From Sideroxydans sp. (lineage in GTDB: Bacteria > Pseudomonadota > Gammaproteobacteria > Burkholderiales > Gallionellaceae), in the NCBI GenBank assembly GCA_013140695.1, contig JABFSI010000023.1:1-34886 (forward strand): a DNA stretch of 34,886 nt. Reading direction: 5' to 3'. Position 1 is the first letter of the stretch. Each line of letters begins with the position of its first letter. The notes beneath the pieces were generated by a model that was not told the DNA's origin, ran no database searches, and worked only from the letters and a program-made list of their open reading frames with translations. The position numbers were made by a program, and so were the translations under genes. Positions 17,201-26,773 of this stretch are shown in pieces.

Positions 17201-18135
17201 GCGCACCGCTGAAGGCACAGGTGATTCATTTCATCAACAAACCCATGCCCGGCAATCTGCCGAAAAAAACCTCACGCGCGTTGCTCGACATTGAAGACAA
17301 CGACATCGTGCCGATTATTCGCAATCCGCGTATCGCCAGCGAAGATTCCGAAGCGGTGTTTTATTTCCCCGGTTGTGGTTCAGAGCGCTTGTTCGGACAA
17401 GTGGGTCTCGCGACACAAGCCATGTTGTATGAGACGGGTGCGACCACGGTATTGCCGCCGGGTTATCTGTGCTGTGGCTATCCACAAAATGCCTCGGGCT
17501 TGAAAGACAAGGCCAGCCAAATCACCACGGACAATCGTGTGCTGTTCCATCGCGTAGCCAACACCTTGAACTATCTCGACATCAAGACGGTGATTGTGTC
17601 GTGCGGCACGTGCATGGATCAGCTGCAAAAATATGAGTTCGGTAAAATTTTCCCGGGCTGCCGCCTGCTCGATATTCACGAATACTTACTCGAAAAAGGC
17701 GTGAAGCTCAATGGCGTAGAAGGCACACGTTATATGTATCACGAGCCCTGCCATACGCCGATGAAGACCTACAAATCATTAGATGTGGTGAAGACACTGA
17801 TGGGGACTGACGTGCCTTTGAACGAGCGCTGCTGCGGCGAATCGGGCACGTTCGGCGTCACTTCACCACACATTGCCACGCAAGTACGCTTCCGCAAAGA
17901 AGAAGAAATGCGCAAGGGTTCGGCAGACTTACGTGCCGATGGCTTCACGGGGGAAGTGAAAATTCTTACCTCTTGCCCCGCCTGTCAGCAAGGTTTGAGT
18001 CGCTACAACGACGATGCGGGAACGACCACGGATTACATCGTGGTGGAAATGGCCAAGCATTTGCTGGGCGAGAACTGGATGGCTAACTATGTCGCCACCG
18101 CCAATGATGGCGGCATTGAACGCGTGTTGCTATAG
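14281..18135 (+). CDS. DUF3683/FAD-linked oxidase/Fe-S (GlcD-GlcF-like) fusion oxidoreductase
   Basis: A 1284-aa multi-domain flavoprotein. Positions are counted from the upstream ATG at 14275. The N-terminal ~120 residues look like DUF3683. An FAD-binding PCMH domain follows (about 160-345, [11 protein letters not shown] and [12 protein letters not shown]), then the FAD-oxidase C-terminal domain (about 460-770, [12 protein letters not shown] and GEHGIG). Next come two 4Fe-4S motifs (C819/C822/C825/C829 and a second from C881), then two cysteine-rich CCG domains ([10 protein letters not shown]...CGTC; CHTP...CCGESG...CPACQ). This fuses what are separate GlcD- and GlcF-like subunits, suggesting oxidation of a 2-hydroxyacid such as D-lactate, with electrons passed to quinone. 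The substrate is unproven. I chose the ATG at 14281 because AAAGG is 7 nt before it and abuts the ATG at 14275. Confidence 0.88.
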   Translation: MNARLREIPYNYTSFSDREIVLRLLGSEAWDIIETLRAERRTGRSAQMLYEVLGDIWVLTRNPYLEDDLLSNRKRRQALIGALHHRLNAIEARRQDNEVVKRLLELTNAAVERFAADFETTLQLRKRSLRALSKHTRKDNIQFDGLARVSHVTDATDWRVEYPFVVLHPDTEAEVAPLVRACIDLGLTLIPRGGGTGYTGGAIPLDKFSAVINTEKLDAISPIETLTLPDANQPYATIHCGAGVVTRRVMEAAEARDLVFAVDPTSADASCIGGNVAMNAGGKKAVLWGTALDNLASWKMVTPDGLWMEVVRLNHNFGKIHDVESAQFRITRYQENGTTPIGEPEILTIPGGAFRKAGLGKDVTDKFLSGLPGIQKEGCDGIITSARFILHRAHTFTRTVCLEFFGQVHEAVPAIVEITALFNQHATPSPLQGEGGDPAFLAGLEHLDERYLKAVGYATKSKRGTRPKMVLIADVVGDDERTVGAVASEIVRLANLRHGEGFIAVSAEARKKFWLDRARTAAIAKHTNAFKINEDVVIPLPRMGDYCDGVERINIELSLGNKIKLLDALDTFFAGELPLRYQDDAQLGDAELLGNRAQSAQQLLAEVRVRWTWLLENLDAPMSAHPFGESAPREISVGESIFSAVQNHVLRASWKREVRDPLRQLFNGSTYLPIIEKTESIHQSVLKSRVFVALHMHAGDGNVHTNIPVNSDDYAMLQQAYGAVDRIMQLAKDLGGVISGEHGIGITKFDFLDAAEIAPFIAYKQKVDPEGRFNKGKLLPGSNLERAYTPSFNLMELESLILEKSELGNISDSIKDCLRCGKCKPVCSTHVPRANLLYSPRNKILATSLLIEAFLYEEQTRRGVSIKHFDEFNDVSDHCTVCHKCLNPCPVDIDFGDVSMAMRDFLRKQGKKKFSLVGAISMHYLNTSDPFAIKVARKFTIELPYKLQRFVHKIAKGMGLLDAQLKRPPATVGRAPLKAQVIHFINKPMPGNLPKKTSRALLDIEDNDIVPIIRNPRIASEDSEAVFYFPGCGSERLFGQVGLATQAMLYETGATTVLPPGYLCCGYPQNASGLKDKASQITTDNRVLFHRVANTLNYLDIKTVIVSCGTCMDQLQKYEFGKIFPGCRLLDIHEYLLEKGVKLNGVEGTRYMYHEPCHTPMKTYKSLDVVKTLMGTDVPLNERCCGESGTFGVTSPHIATQVRFRKEEEMRKGSADLRADGFTGEVKILTSCPACQQGLSRYNDDAGTTTDYIVVEMAKHLLGENWMANYVATANDGGIERVLL
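15558..15589. repeat. Palindromic repeat inside a coding region
   Basis: A near-perfect palindrome with arms CCCCTTCCCCC and GGGGGAAGGGG around TTGCA sits in the FAD/Fe-S gene and is translated in frame as [12 protein letters not shown] (about residues 429-440). Dispersed repeats of the form CCCTTCCCCC...GGGGGAAGGG are normally intergenic. It falls in the loop before [15 protein letters not shown], between the two FAD-oxidase segments. Confidence 0.65.
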
Positions 18136-18142
18136 TCCCCGC

Positions 18143-19762
18143 ATGCTTGCACTCGACCCCACTGACGATCTGGCGCGCCCCGCTTTCAAAGATGCGGCTT
18201 CTTGCACGCTGTGGCTGGGGCAGCTGCAACTCACTAATCTAAATTTGGCCCTCGCCGCACTGCGCAAACAGTTAGATGAGTTTAATCGTTGTGCCCTTAA
18301 AGGTAGCGATCGTCTGCAAACTTTGGAGGTGTTGCGCGAAACCATTTCGCTCGTACAAGCCGACACAGGACGCAAATTGGCGGGCAAAAAACTACCCCTG
18401 TCTGACGATGAATTTATTTTGCTGTTAACCATTTCCAGCCTGTGGCAGAGTTTTCTAAACGGTTACTTGCGCTGTTTGCAAGGGGCTGAAACAGGAGATA
18501 AAGCGTTGACGGGCTACATCGCGCTTTTATGCCAGCGCGCCATGCACTACAGCGGTTTGCAAATCACCAATTTCCTACGTGCAGGCTGCGAGCCCGATGC
18601 CAAATCCTGGCAGCAGTTTCATGCTTTGTATGCGCACATCGAAGCGATTGAACTGCATAACGAGAAAGTACCTGACGAGTACGACTACGCTGGACAACCG
18701 ATTAGCGCGAGCACGCTGTATGCCAGCACCCTGCTGATGCATCGTGCGCGATTTTTGGGATTGAGTCGCACACAGTACAGAGTGGTTGAACGCTGGCTCA
18801 ACTTATGGAGTGATGCGCTCACTATTACGCCGCGCTGTAGCGTCAGCAAAAGCGATGCGCCGCCGCTCGGCATTGATCTATCCAGTGCGCACGGCTTGCA
18901 ATCACTGCAACATGCCGTGGATAAAGATTGCATGCGCTTTATCGCGATGGTGCCGCTCTCCAAACAAATTCGCGTGAAAACCATTTTGTTGCAGCAGGGA
19001 CAGTTGCCGCAACAAGCCGCTTTAGGCAATGAATTGTCGAGTAAAGAATGTGTGACGTTACTCAATAAGCTGCATGCTTGTTGGTGCGAGGCACAAGCCG
19101 ATTCACTGGCGGAGACCGCGCGTAAAGTGCCGCATGTACAGCTATGTATTGGACTGGAAAAAATTTATTCACAACTCGCGCAAAAACCGTTCCGCCCCGT
19201 AAAAGATAAATCGACCTCGCAACAAGATGCACGCCGCCAAATTGAAACATTCGGGCGTGTGTTGGACTCGACAGGGCAACATGCCTTGCAAGAGCTGGGG
19301 TTTGTACCCGAAGAGTGGCAGGTCGATCAAGATGACCTGATGACAGCACGCTTGTTGCGCACGATGTCGCACGGTGAACGTTTGGGCGTCAATCAATTGG
19401 TGAGTGTCTTCACGCCCAACAACAGTCAGCAACACAAATTAGCGTGGGTGCACATGATTAGTGTGACGCGCAGTGGCTATCTGTACATGGGATTAAATTA
19501 CTTACTCGGACAACCCCAGCCTATTTCTATACGCGGTGACACCAGCAATGAAAGTGTGCAATCGGGTTCCGCCGCCGCCCTGATGTTGCCTGCTTTCGAA
19601 AGCGCAAAACTGCCCGCCAGTTTGATATTGCCGCGCGACTGGTTTGCCACAGGACGTACTCTCGATTTGCTGCTGGCAAATGGCAGCAAACAAAAAGTGA
19701 CACTGGGATTTAGCGTAGACAAAGGCAGCGATTTTGAACGAGTGAGTTTTACACCACTGTAA
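18143..19762 (+). CDS. Unrecognised 539-aa soluble protein
   Basis: I do not recognise a named domain. The protein is soluble, with no signal peptide or membrane segment. The N-terminal ~330 residues are rich in Leu/Ala and look all-helical. A polar, charged linker follows (about 335-380), and the last ~160 residues look more beta-rich, with MSHGERLGVNQLVSVF and HKLAWVHMISVTRSGYLYMGLN. A PilZ-like fold there is a speculation only. The open frame extends back into the upstream gene, but the ATG at 18143, 7 nt after that gene's stop, is the sensible start. Tight spacing implies co-transcription with the FAD/Fe-S fusion. It ends at a REP-like cluster facing the GGDEF-EAL gene. Confidence 0.78.
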   Translation: MLALDPTDDLARPAFKDAASCTLWLGQLQLTNLNLALAALRKQLDEFNRCALKGSDRLQTLEVLRETISLVQADTGRKLAGKKLPLSDDEFILLLTISSLWQSFLNGYLRCLQGAETGDKALTGYIALLCQRAMHYSGLQITNFLRAGCEPDAKSWQQFHALYAHIEAIELHNEKVPDEYDYAGQPISASTLYASTLLMHRARFLGLSRTQYRVVERWLNLWSDALTITPRCSVSKSDAPPLGIDLSSAHGLQSLQHAVDKDCMRFIAMVPLSKQIRVKTILLQQGQLPQQAALGNELSSKECVTLLNKLHACWCEAQADSLAETARKVPHVQLCIGLEKIYSQLAQKPFRPVKDKSTSQQDARRQIETFGRVLDSTGQHALQELGFVPEEWQVDQDDLMTARLLRTMSHGERLGVNQLVSVFTPNNSQQHKLAWVHMISVTRSGYLYMGLNYLLGQPQPISIRGDTSNESVQSGSAAALMLPAFESAKLPASLILPRDWFATGRTLDLLLANGSKQKVTLGFSVDKGSDFERVSFTPL

Positions 19763-19776
19763 GAACGGTTTTAATT

Positions 19777-19890
19777 TGTGCGAGCCCGATTCATCGGACG
19801 ATGCATTGCCCTGATTTCTGTGGGAGCCCGATTCATCGGGCGATGGGCTCTTCCCAAATTCCTTCGTCCGATGAATCGGGCTCCCACAAA
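19777..19890. repeat. REP-like cluster of three units, locus 3
   Basis: Two units in one orientation (19777-19803, CGAGCCCGATTCATCGGACG; 19817-19845, GGGAGCCCGATTCATCGGGC) are followed by one inverted unit (19864-19890, CCGATGAATCGGGCTCCCAC). These are the same units as at 9910 and 13073. The cluster lies between the convergent ends of the 539-aa protein gene and the PAS-GGDEF-EAL gene. The remaining bases to 19960 show no gene. Confidence 0.85.
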
Positions 19891-19960
19891 GGGCGCAGCA
19901 CATTGCCTCCGATATTAGCTTGTTACACAAACAGTGCTGTGCCCCTAGGATACAAACTGC

Positions 19961-22900
19961 TTAACTCGCGCGCCACCCAATCAGGTCTATCGCGGGCATC
20001 GGACGTGCAATTCCAAATCCCTGTCCCACCTCACAACCCATCTTGAGCAAGGCTTGAAACTGCGCTTCATTTTCTACCCCTTCAGCCACCACCTCACGTC
20101 CGAAGGAGCGGGTGAGCGCAATAATCGCTTGCACGATGGCGTAGTCACCTTTTTCAATCATCATGTCATGCACAAACGACTGGTCAATTTTGAGAGTGTC
20201 GAGGTCGAAATAACTTAAGTACTTAAGCGAAGAATAACCCGTACCAAAATCGTCTAACGCAAAGCTCACGCCAAATTCACGGCATGCATGAATGATGGCG
20301 CCCACCACTTCAATATCTTCCAAGGCAGCGGTCTCCAATACTTCAATCTGCAAACAATTTACGCAGCCGTCTTTGTAGTAGTAATCCACCTGCGCTTTCA
20401 GTTTCGCCACAAAGTGCTTCGCTTGCAATTGATAGGCCGAGATGTTGATGCTGACTTTTACATCGCGCCCCATTTTGCGCCACGCTTTAATCTGTTCTAA
20501 AGCGCTGCGAATCACCCATTCACCTAATTCAATCTCTAACTCGGTATTTTCGATACTACGCAAAAAAGCGCCTGGCAATAACACGCCGCGCTCTGGATGA
20601 TTCCAGCGAATGAGTGCTTCCACGCCGACCATCTCACGCGTACGCAAATTCACTTTGGGTTGGTAATACAACTCGAATTCGCCTAGCGCTAGCGCCGTGC
20701 GAATTTGTTGCACGAGTTCGTGATGTGAGCGCGCGCGCAAATCATGTGAAGCGTCATATAGGTGATAGCGATTTTTACCCGACTGTTTAGCCGCGTACAT
20801 GGCTTGATCAGCATGACGCATCAACGTGTCAGCGTCTTGCTCTCCCTCGGGGAAAATAGCCACGCCAATACTTGCGCTCAGAATGACCATGTGCGATTCA
20901 ATCTCAATGGGTTCGTGAATCAATTCCAGCAGTCGATGCAAGCTACCCACGCATTCTTCAGGTGCCAGCATGCCCACCAATAACACGACAAATTCATCGC
21001 CGCCCAAGCGCGCCACCGTATCGTCTTCTCGAATGGCGTTCTTAATGCGTCGCGCCACCTCGACCAAAACGCGATCACCCACCGCATGCCCGTAGTTGTC
21101 ATTCACTGGCTTAAAGCCATCCAGGTCGAGATAGCACACTGCCATCATGCCCTTATCGCGTTTGGTGCGCGCCATGGCTTGCACTAAACGATCGGCGAGC
21201 AATACGCGATTAGGCACACTCGTCAGCGCATCAAAGTGTGCGATGTGTTCAAGTTGATTTTCGTATTCCTGGCGTTCCGTCACGTCCGCCGCAATGCCGA
21301 TGATGCAGTTCTTATACACATCGCTATAGGTCAATTTCACTTTGGTGACTTCGACCAAATGTTCACGCCCGTCGGTAAATTTAATGCGCTCTTGTGACTG
21401 GTACGGGTCTTTTTGCGCGAGACAAGCGGCGTCCGCCACTTTGCAACGGGTCGCAATATCCATAGGCAACACATCGGTGTAGTGGGAGGCATTCAAAAAT
21501 TGCGCTTCGCTAATCCCCGTCGCTTGGCACAAATTGTGATTGGCAAATTTGGCTTTGCCTTGCGCATCAGTCATCCAGATACCTAGGGGCGCATTGTCCA
21601 AAACCGACTGCAACAAACTACGCTGCTCTTCCAATGCGACGCGCGCGCGCTCAAATGCGCTATCCACGCGCTTACGTTCGGTGATGTCTTGTACGGTACC
21701 AATGACGCGTACAGGCCTACCCTGCGCATCGAATTTCACCTCGCCGCGCTCTTCAGCCCAGCGATATTTTTCCGGCGCGCCGTAGCGGAATTCAACGAGG
21801 AACGGCAGATGATCTAGGCTGGCCTGTTCCTTCAGTGCCCGAATGCGCGCTAAATCTTCAGGGTGGATTAAGGTGTTAATCGCATCTCGACTGGGAGAAA
21901 AATAATCTAACCCCAACCAGTGGTACACCTCACGCGACCAATACATTTGCTGCGTCGCCACGTCGTATTCCCACACCCCCATTTGCGCGGAGTCAAGCGC
22001 CATACTCAAACGCTTTTCACTTTCCAACAAATTGCTTTCTACTTTTTTGTAATTGGACAAATCCACATGCGTGCCCAACATGCGTAACGCTTTACCGTCT
22101 GCGCTGCGTTCCACTACGCTACCGCGACACAGCACCCATTTATAACTTCCGTCTTTGCAAAGAAAGCGTTGCTCCGTGCTGTATTGACCTACACAACCGC
22201 CTGCCACGTAAGCCTGAAAATAAGCGCTGGCTTGCGCCGCATCCAGCGGATGGAGCAGATTTCTTACATCACTCGGCTTGTGTCCAAGCTCATCTTCGGC
22301 GTAGCCCAACATCTCTGTATAGCCTTTGGAGTAACTCGCGCTATCCGCTTGAATATCCCAATCCCAAATCGCATCGCCCGCACTTTCCAGCGCCATCTTC
22401 CAGCGCGCATCCAAACGTCGTTGCACTTCGTTTTCTTCTTCAGCGACGCGATGCTCGCGCAACAGTCGCTCAAATTCTGCAAACATGAATAGCAAAGTAA
22501 GCAGATATAAAGCGCCCGTCACTACATCAAAATGGGAATAGCCAGAATCCAACAGGGGCACGTAATGCGCTACCAGCAAGCCTATTAAGATGAAAGCAAC
22601 CCACAACATGCCGCGTCGCACACCTTGTAAAAACAAGGCGGCCGCTGCGAGTAGAAAAAATATCGAGAGGCGATTGGATTGGTAGGGGGCGAGTAAGTAG
22701 ATGGAATAACACAGCGCAAAGGACAGCAGAAGTGCCAAAGTGCTCCACGTTTCGATACGTTGCCGATTACGTTTAAGGCCCACCCATATGCCCACCGCCA
22801 TGGCCACAAACACGAAGTCAATGGCGCCCATAAGCGGACTAAACTGCCAACGATAAAACCCCATGCCGAAAGCAATCAACGCGACCAGCGAGAGAATGCT

Positions 22901-22993
22901 GGTGAGATAAATGACTTTATATTTGAAGTGCTGTTCGTGTTCGGCAAACGACTGATTGAGACACAACAGATTGAGCAATTTAGCAATCATCAT
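19961..22993 (-). CDS. Membrane PAS-GGDEF-EAL c-di-GMP enzyme
   Basis: A 1010-aa inner-membrane c-di-GMP protein. The N-terminus has about six hydrophobic segments (28-178), then three PAS-type sensory domains (about 195-320, 325-445, 455-575). A GGDEF domain follows, with an intact GGDEF (664-668) and RxxD inhibition site (655-658). The EAL domain has EALIRW (792-797), DDFGTGYSS and VVAEGVE. Both catalytic motifs are intact, so it may act as cyclase, phosphodiesterase or both, as in many dual proteins. Two adjacent ATGs are possible; the second (22990) has better spacing from AGGGGTGA. A minus-strand TATAAT (23068-23073) lies about 75 nt upstream. Confidence 0.93.
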   Translation of the reverse strand: MMIAKLLNLLCLNQSFAEHEQHFKYKVIYLTSILSLVALIAFGMGFYRWQFSPLMGAIDFVFVAMAVGIWVGLKRNRQRIETWSTLALLLSFALCYSIYLLAPYQSNRLSIFFLLAAAALFLQGVRRGMLWVAFILIGLLVAHYVPLLDSGYSHFDVVTGALYLLTLLFMFAEFERLLREHRVAEEENEVQRRLDARWKMALESAGDAIWDWDIQADSASYSKGYTEMLGYAEDELGHKPSDVRNLLHPLDAAQASAYFQAYVAGGCVGQYSTEQRFLCKDGSYKWVLCRGSVVERSADGKALRMLGTHVDLSNYKKVESNLLESEKRLSMALDSAQMGVWEYDVATQQMYWSREVYHWLGLDYFSPSRDAINTLIHPEDLARIRALKEQASLDHLPFLVEFRYGAPEKYRWAEERGEVKFDAQGRPVRVIGTVQDITERKRVDSAFERARVALEEQRSLLQSVLDNAPLGIWMTDAQGKAKFANHNLCQATGISEAQFLNASHYTDVLPMDIATRCKVADAACLAQKDPYQSQERIKFTDGREHLVEVTKVKLTYSDVYKNCIIGIAADVTERQEYENQLEHIAHFDALTSVPNRVLLADRLVQAMARTKRDKGMMAVCYLDLDGFKPVNDNYGHAVGDRVLVEVARRIKNAIREDDTVARLGGDEFVVLLVGMLAPEECVGSLHRLLELIHEPIEIESHMVILSASIGVAIFPEGEQDADTLMRHADQAMYAAKQSGKNRYHLYDASHDLRARSHHELVQQIRTALALGEFELYYQPKVNLRTREMVGVEALIRWNHPERGVLLPGAFLRSIENTELEIELGEWVIRSALEQIKAWRKMGRDVKVSINISAYQLQAKHFVAKLKAQVDYYYKDGCVNCLQIEVLETAALEDIEVVGAIIHACREFGVSFALDDFGTGYSSLKYLSYFDLDTLKIDQSFVHDMMIEKGDYAIVQAIIALTRSFGREVVAEGVENEAQFQALLKMGCEVGQGFGIARPMPAIDLIGWRAS

Positions 22994-23088
22994 TCACCCC
23001 TATGGTTTCGGATTGCCTGTCATGCCCCGCCGAGGGCACGAAAAAATGGTGAGTACTGCCGCCATTCATTATAGCGTTGCTGGGGATA

Positions 23089-24381
23089 TTACCCCACGCT
23101 ACGCGTCGCAGGGAATTGCAGCATAAAAGTGCTGCCCTTGCCTTCTTCGCTAGCAATGTCCAAGGTGGCCTGATGACGTATCGCGATGTGCTTCACAATC
23201 GCCAAGCCCAATCCCGTGCCGCCCGTTTCGCGCGAACGACTGCGGTCCACGCGATAAAAGCGTTCAGTCAAACGCGGGATATGGTGTGCGGCAATACCAA
23301 TGCCGCTGTCTTTCACGGCAAATTGTGCGTGCCCTTGAGTATTCGTCCACAACATCCAAATATCGCCGCCGTTCGGGGTATAGCGAATCGCGTTAGTGAG
23401 CAAATTAAGGAAGGCGCTGCGCAACTCTTCCGTACTGCCTTTCAGATGAGTCGCACCTTCCATGTTTAAGTGAATGGTGTGTTTGCCCTGACTCACGGCT
23501 TCGCCTTCACGCTGAATGTCGGACAACATAACCGCCACATCAACCCTATCTTCACGCACTGGGTTCTGATCATTTTCCAAACGCGACAGGGCGAGCAAAT
23601 CATCCACCAAATTTTCCATGCGTACGGTTTGGTCGCCCATCAGATTTAGCGCGCGGCGCGCCATTTCATTTTCGAGATGCGGCATGTCGTGCATGGTTTC
23701 CACGAAGCCGTTCACCACCGTAAGCGGTGTGCGCAATTCATGCGAAACGTTGGCCACAAAATCACGGCGCATCGTCTCCATGCGCTCACGCTGGGTGATG
23801 TTGCTGCTAATCAACAGGTGTTTACCCTTGCCGTAAGAGATGAGATTTATCGACAATACCAAGCCCTCTTGGCGCGCATCGCGCAATACGAGTGGCTCAA
23901 CAAAGCTACGCATGGCGAGGTATTGAACAAACTCGGGCTGACGTGCGAGGTAGGTAATTTGCTGCCCTGTATCGCGCATGACATCCAAGCCGAAGTGCTG
24001 TTCGGCCAACCGATTGCACCATTCAATGCGGTCTGTTGCATCCAGAATAACGACTCCATCAGGCAAGGCGGCGGTGGCTTGTTCAAGCTGCAATAAAGCC
24101 GCGGCATGTTGTTCGCGTTCTTTCCTCTGTTTGCGCGTCATCTTGTTCAAACGTGAGAAGGCGTCTTCCCATAAGCCCGTGCCATCGGGCACGCTACTGT
24201 CGGGCGCATCTAACCAGCGTTGTAAATCGGACAAGTTGCGTAAATGAGAAATGAGCCGTAGCAGAATGCCACTGCTAAACAGCAGCGCTGCGGGCAATGC
24301 CCCTGCCACTCCCCACAATAAAAACGAGAGGGCTAATAGGATGAGAGGAAAGACTAATGCACGTTGCCAGAAATCAAACAC
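23089..24381 (-). CDS. phoR: Phosphate regulon sensor kinase PhoR
   Basis: PhoR is the inner-membrane histidine kinase that phosphorylates PhoB under phosphate limitation. Two hydrophobic segments at the N-terminus are followed by a charged linker, a PAS-like domain (about 95-200), the H-box NVSHELRTPL (His about 214), and an ATPase domain with N, G1 (DSGIGI) and G2 (GGTGLGLAIVKH) boxes. The open frame can start at a GTG at 24390, but AAGG overlaps that codon. The GTG at 24381 sits 8 nt after AAGG, so I prefer it (430 aa). The gene follows phoB after about 100 nt, the usual phoBR order. Confidence 0.92.
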   Translation of the reverse strand: MFDFWQRALVFPLILLALSFLLWGVAGALPAALLFSSGILLRLISHLRNLSDLQRWLDAPDSSVPDGTGLWEDAFSRLNKMTRKQRKEREQHAAALLQLEQATAALPDGVVILDATDRIEWCNRLAEQHFGLDVMRDTGQQITYLARQPEFVQYLAMRSFVEPLVLRDARQEGLVLSINLISYGKGKHLLISSNITQRERMETMRRDFVANVSHELRTPLTVVNGFVETMHDMPHLENEMARRALNLMGDQTVRMENLVDDLLALSRLENDQNPVREDRVDVAVMLSDIQREGEAVSQGKHTIHLNMEGATHLKGSTEELRSAFLNLLTNAIRYTPNGGDIWMLWTNTQGHAQFAVKDSGIGIAAHHIPRLTERFYRVDRSRSRETGGTGLGLAIVKHIAIRHQATLDIASEEGKGSTFMLQFPATRSVG

Positions 24382-24479
24382 AGCCGCCACCTTAAGAATG
24401 AGGTGGCGGAATTATACGGTGGGATACGTAAGCTGCGGGGCTTAACGCGCGGAGCAATGACGGGCAATAGACTGCCTGA

Positions 24480-25169
24480 TTATTCTTTGGAAAAGCGATA
24501 GCCACTACCGCGCACGGTCTGAATTAAATTGTCCGTAGATGAGGGCTCTAACGCTTGGCGCAAGCGACGAATATGTACGTCAATGGTGCGCTCTTCAACG
24601 AACACGTGATCACCCCACACTTGGTCGAGCAATTGTGTACGGCTATACACTCGCTCTGCATGCGTCATAAAAAAATGCAGTAGGCGAAATTCTGTGGGGC
24701 CTAACTCAATGCTCATCCCCTTCGCACTCACGCGATGTGTGGTGGGCGAAAGCTCAATGCCCTCGGCACACACTAAATCATCGGTCATCTGCGGCGCACG
24801 ACGGCGTAACACCGCACGAATGCGCGCCATCAACTCACGCGGCGAAAAAGGCTTGGTGATGTAATCATCGGCGCCGGCTTCGAGGCCTTGAATTTTGTCG
24901 CGCTCATCGGTGCGCGCGGTGAGCATAATGATGGGGATGTCGCGCGTGCGCGAGTCGGCACGCAAACGTTGCGCAAACTCGACGCCTGACACGCCTGGTA
25001 GCATCCAATCAAGCAGAATAAGGTCGGGTAAGGCGCGATTGATTTCGGTTTGCGCACTCGCCACATCAAAGGCTTGAATGGCACGGTAGCCGCATTGCGC
25101 TACATTAAATGCGAGCAATTCTTGAATCGCAGGTTCATCTTCTACCAGCAGAATGTTGGCGCTTGTCAT
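24480..25169 (-). CDS. phoB: Phosphate regulon response regulator PhoB
   Basis: PhoB is an OmpR-family activator of phosphate-starvation genes. The receiver domain has the acidic pair in LLVEDEP, the phospho-acceptor D54 in LLDWMLPG, T84 and K106 (TKPF). The winged-helix domain ends in RTIDVHIRRLRQAL and TVRGSGYRF, the PhoB-type DNA-binding signature. Three ATGs are possible. The one at 25169 has GGAG at the best distance and gives the family start MTSANILLVEDEP (229 aa). A Pho box lies just upstream, so autoregulation is likely. Confidence 0.95.
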   Translation of the reverse strand: MTSANILLVEDEPAIQELLAFNVAQCGYRAIQAFDVASAQTEINRALPDLILLDWMLPGVSGVEFAQRLRADSRTRDIPIIMLTARTDERDKIQGLEAGADDYITKPFSPRELMARIRAVLRRRAPQMTDDLVCAEGIELSPTTHRVSAKGMSIELGPTEFRLLHFFMTHAERVYSRTQLLDQVWGDHVFVEERTIDVHIRRLRQALEPSSTDNLIQTVRGSGYRFSKE

Positions 25170-25204
25170 CATTTTCTCCATCTGGGTTGAGTCGTCATAT
25201 TGTG

Positions 25205-25238
25205 ATGGTATGAAAGAATTGTGACAGACGCGTGACAG
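25205..25238 (-). promoter_or_regulatory. Pho box and promoter of phoBR
   Basis: Minus-strand CTGTCACGCGTCTGTCAC (25221-25238) is two identical CTGTCAC half-sites at 11-bp spacing, the arrangement PhoB dimers bind. A candidate -10, TACCAT (25205-25210), lies 10 nt downstream, so the Pho box takes the place of the -35 as in known PhoB-activated promoters. The site is 52 nt before the phoB start. Confidence 0.85.
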
Positions 25239-25250
25239 TCAGTCTGAATG

Positions 25251-26717
25251 TCACTTTGCATTGGCTTGCATCACAATGTGATGGTTAGTCTGCCGATGGG
25301 GTTCGACGTGTTGTCCCATCCAGTTTGGCAATAGCGAGCCTGCCAGCATGCCGAGAAAACTCATCATCAAGCCTAACAACTGCGGCGGCCATATTGCGGA
25401 AGGTTCAAACACTTCACACAGCATCCACGTCGCCAAGCCCAACACCATCGCCGAGAGCGCCCCCTGCGAGTTGGCGCGCGGCCAATACAGCCCAAACGCC
25501 AGCGGCACAAAGGCCGCCACCAAGGTGATTTTGTAAGCGCTCTCCACCATTTTGAAAATGCTTAATTGCGAATTGAGTGCCACCCCCAACACCACTGCAC
25601 CAAACACCCATAGCGTAATGCGCATGGCGCGCAGAAATTGCTTGTCGCTCATGTCTTTGAGGATGAAGTGCTTGAGGATGTTTTCAGTGAACGCCACCGA
25701 AGGGGCGAGCAAGGTGGCGGAGGAGCAACTCATAATCGCCGACAGCAATGCGCCAAAAAAGATGACCTGCGCAAACACCGGGGTGTGTTCAAGAATCAGC
25801 GTGGGCAATATCAATTGTGAATCTTGCTGCAACAAATCACCGAACACTTTGGGATCCACCAGCGTCGCCGAATAGGCCAAGAACATGGGCACAAAGGCGA
25901 ACACGAAATACAAAGAGCCGCCCAATACAGAGCCACGTACCGCTGTCTTTTGATTCTTGGCCGAGGTAATGCGTTGAAAGACATCTTGTTGCGGAATCGA
26001 CCCCAACATCATTGTCATCCACGCGCCAATGAACGGCACCCAATGCGTGTAATCGCCCTGCGGAAAAAAATTAAGCTTGCCTGCGGCTTCGGCATGGCTT
26101 ACCACTGCCACCACGCCGCCCGTCATGCCACTGACCCACCATGCGATAAATAACATGCCACCCATAATGACCGTCATCTGCACAAAATCGAGCAAGGCCA
26201 CCGACCACATACCGCCGAAGGTGGTGTAGGTGAGCACAATCAGCGCCCCAACCAGCATACCCATTTCATTCGATATCGCGCCGCCGCTCACCATATTAAA
26301 TACCAAGCCCAGCGCCATAATTTGTGCCGACACCCAGCCCAAATACGACACCACAATGCACACCGCCGCAATCAATTCCACCGCGCGGTTGTAACGCAGA
26401 CGGTAAAAATCGCCGATGGTGAGTAAGTTCATGCGATACAGCTTATTGGCAAAAAAAACGCCCGCCAAAATCAAACACAACGCCGCCCCAAACGGATCGG
26501 CCACCACCCCACCCAATCCTTCCTTCACAAAAGTCGCCGAGATACCCAACACCGTCTCCGCACCGAACCACGTCGCGAACACCGTCGCCGTGACGATAGG
26601 TAAAGGCAAATGTCGCCCCGCTACCGCAAAATCTTTGGCGCTATGCACGCGCGTGGCGGCATACATGCCGATGCCGACGGAAACCAACAAATAGAGAACG
26701 ACAAACCAGATCAGCAT
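25251..26717 (-). CDS. Sodium:solute symporter family transporter
   Basis: A 488-aa integral membrane protein of the SSS family (LeuT-like fold, about 12-13 membrane segments). Features include the N-terminal DFAVAGRHLP segment, ATWFGAETVLGIS, a GDFYRLRYN loop, and a TTFGGMWSVALLDFVQM segment typical of the family. It probably couples Na+ entry to solute uptake. The substrate cannot be told from the sequence; the family covers proline, pantothenate, acetate, sugars and others. It is followed by phoB on the same strand but separated by the Pho promoter. A minus-strand TAAAAT (26751-26756) lies about 34 nt upstream of the start. Confidence 0.88.
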   Translation of the reverse strand: MLIWFVVLYLLVSVGIGMYAATRVHSAKDFAVAGRHLPLPIVTATVFATWFGAETVLGISATFVKEGLGGVVADPFGAALCLILAGVFFANKLYRMNLLTIGDFYRLRYNRAVELIAAVCIVVSYLGWVSAQIMALGLVFNMVSGGAISNEMGMLVGALIVLTYTTFGGMWSVALLDFVQMTVIMGGMLFIAWWVSGMTGGVVAVVSHAEAAGKLNFFPQGDYTHWVPFIGAWMTMMLGSIPQQDVFQRITSAKNQKTAVRGSVLGGSLYFVFAFVPMFLAYSATLVDPKVFGDLLQQDSQLILPTLILEHTPVFAQVIFFGALLSAIMSCSSATLLAPSVAFTENILKHFILKDMSDKQFLRAMRITLWVFGAVVLGVALNSQLSIFKMVESAYKITLVAAFVPLAFGLYWPRANSQGALSAMVLGLATWMLCEVFEPSAIWPPQLLGLMMSFLGMLAGSLLPNWMGQHVEPHRQTNHHIVMQANAK

Positions 26718-26773
26718 GACGTACGACTCACGGAATAAACAATGGCGTCGATTTTAGCAGTGTTGCCCCAAAC

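Noticed and set aside
18014..18142. N-terminal extension of the 539-aa protein into the upstream gene
   Set aside because: The extra residues are an out-of-frame shadow of the FAD/Fe-S gene's C-terminus.
19777..19890. Possible CRISPR array because of repeated units at 19777-19890
   Set aside because: The units are inverted and self-palindromic, with irregular spacing and no cas genes; they match the REP-like units at two other loci.
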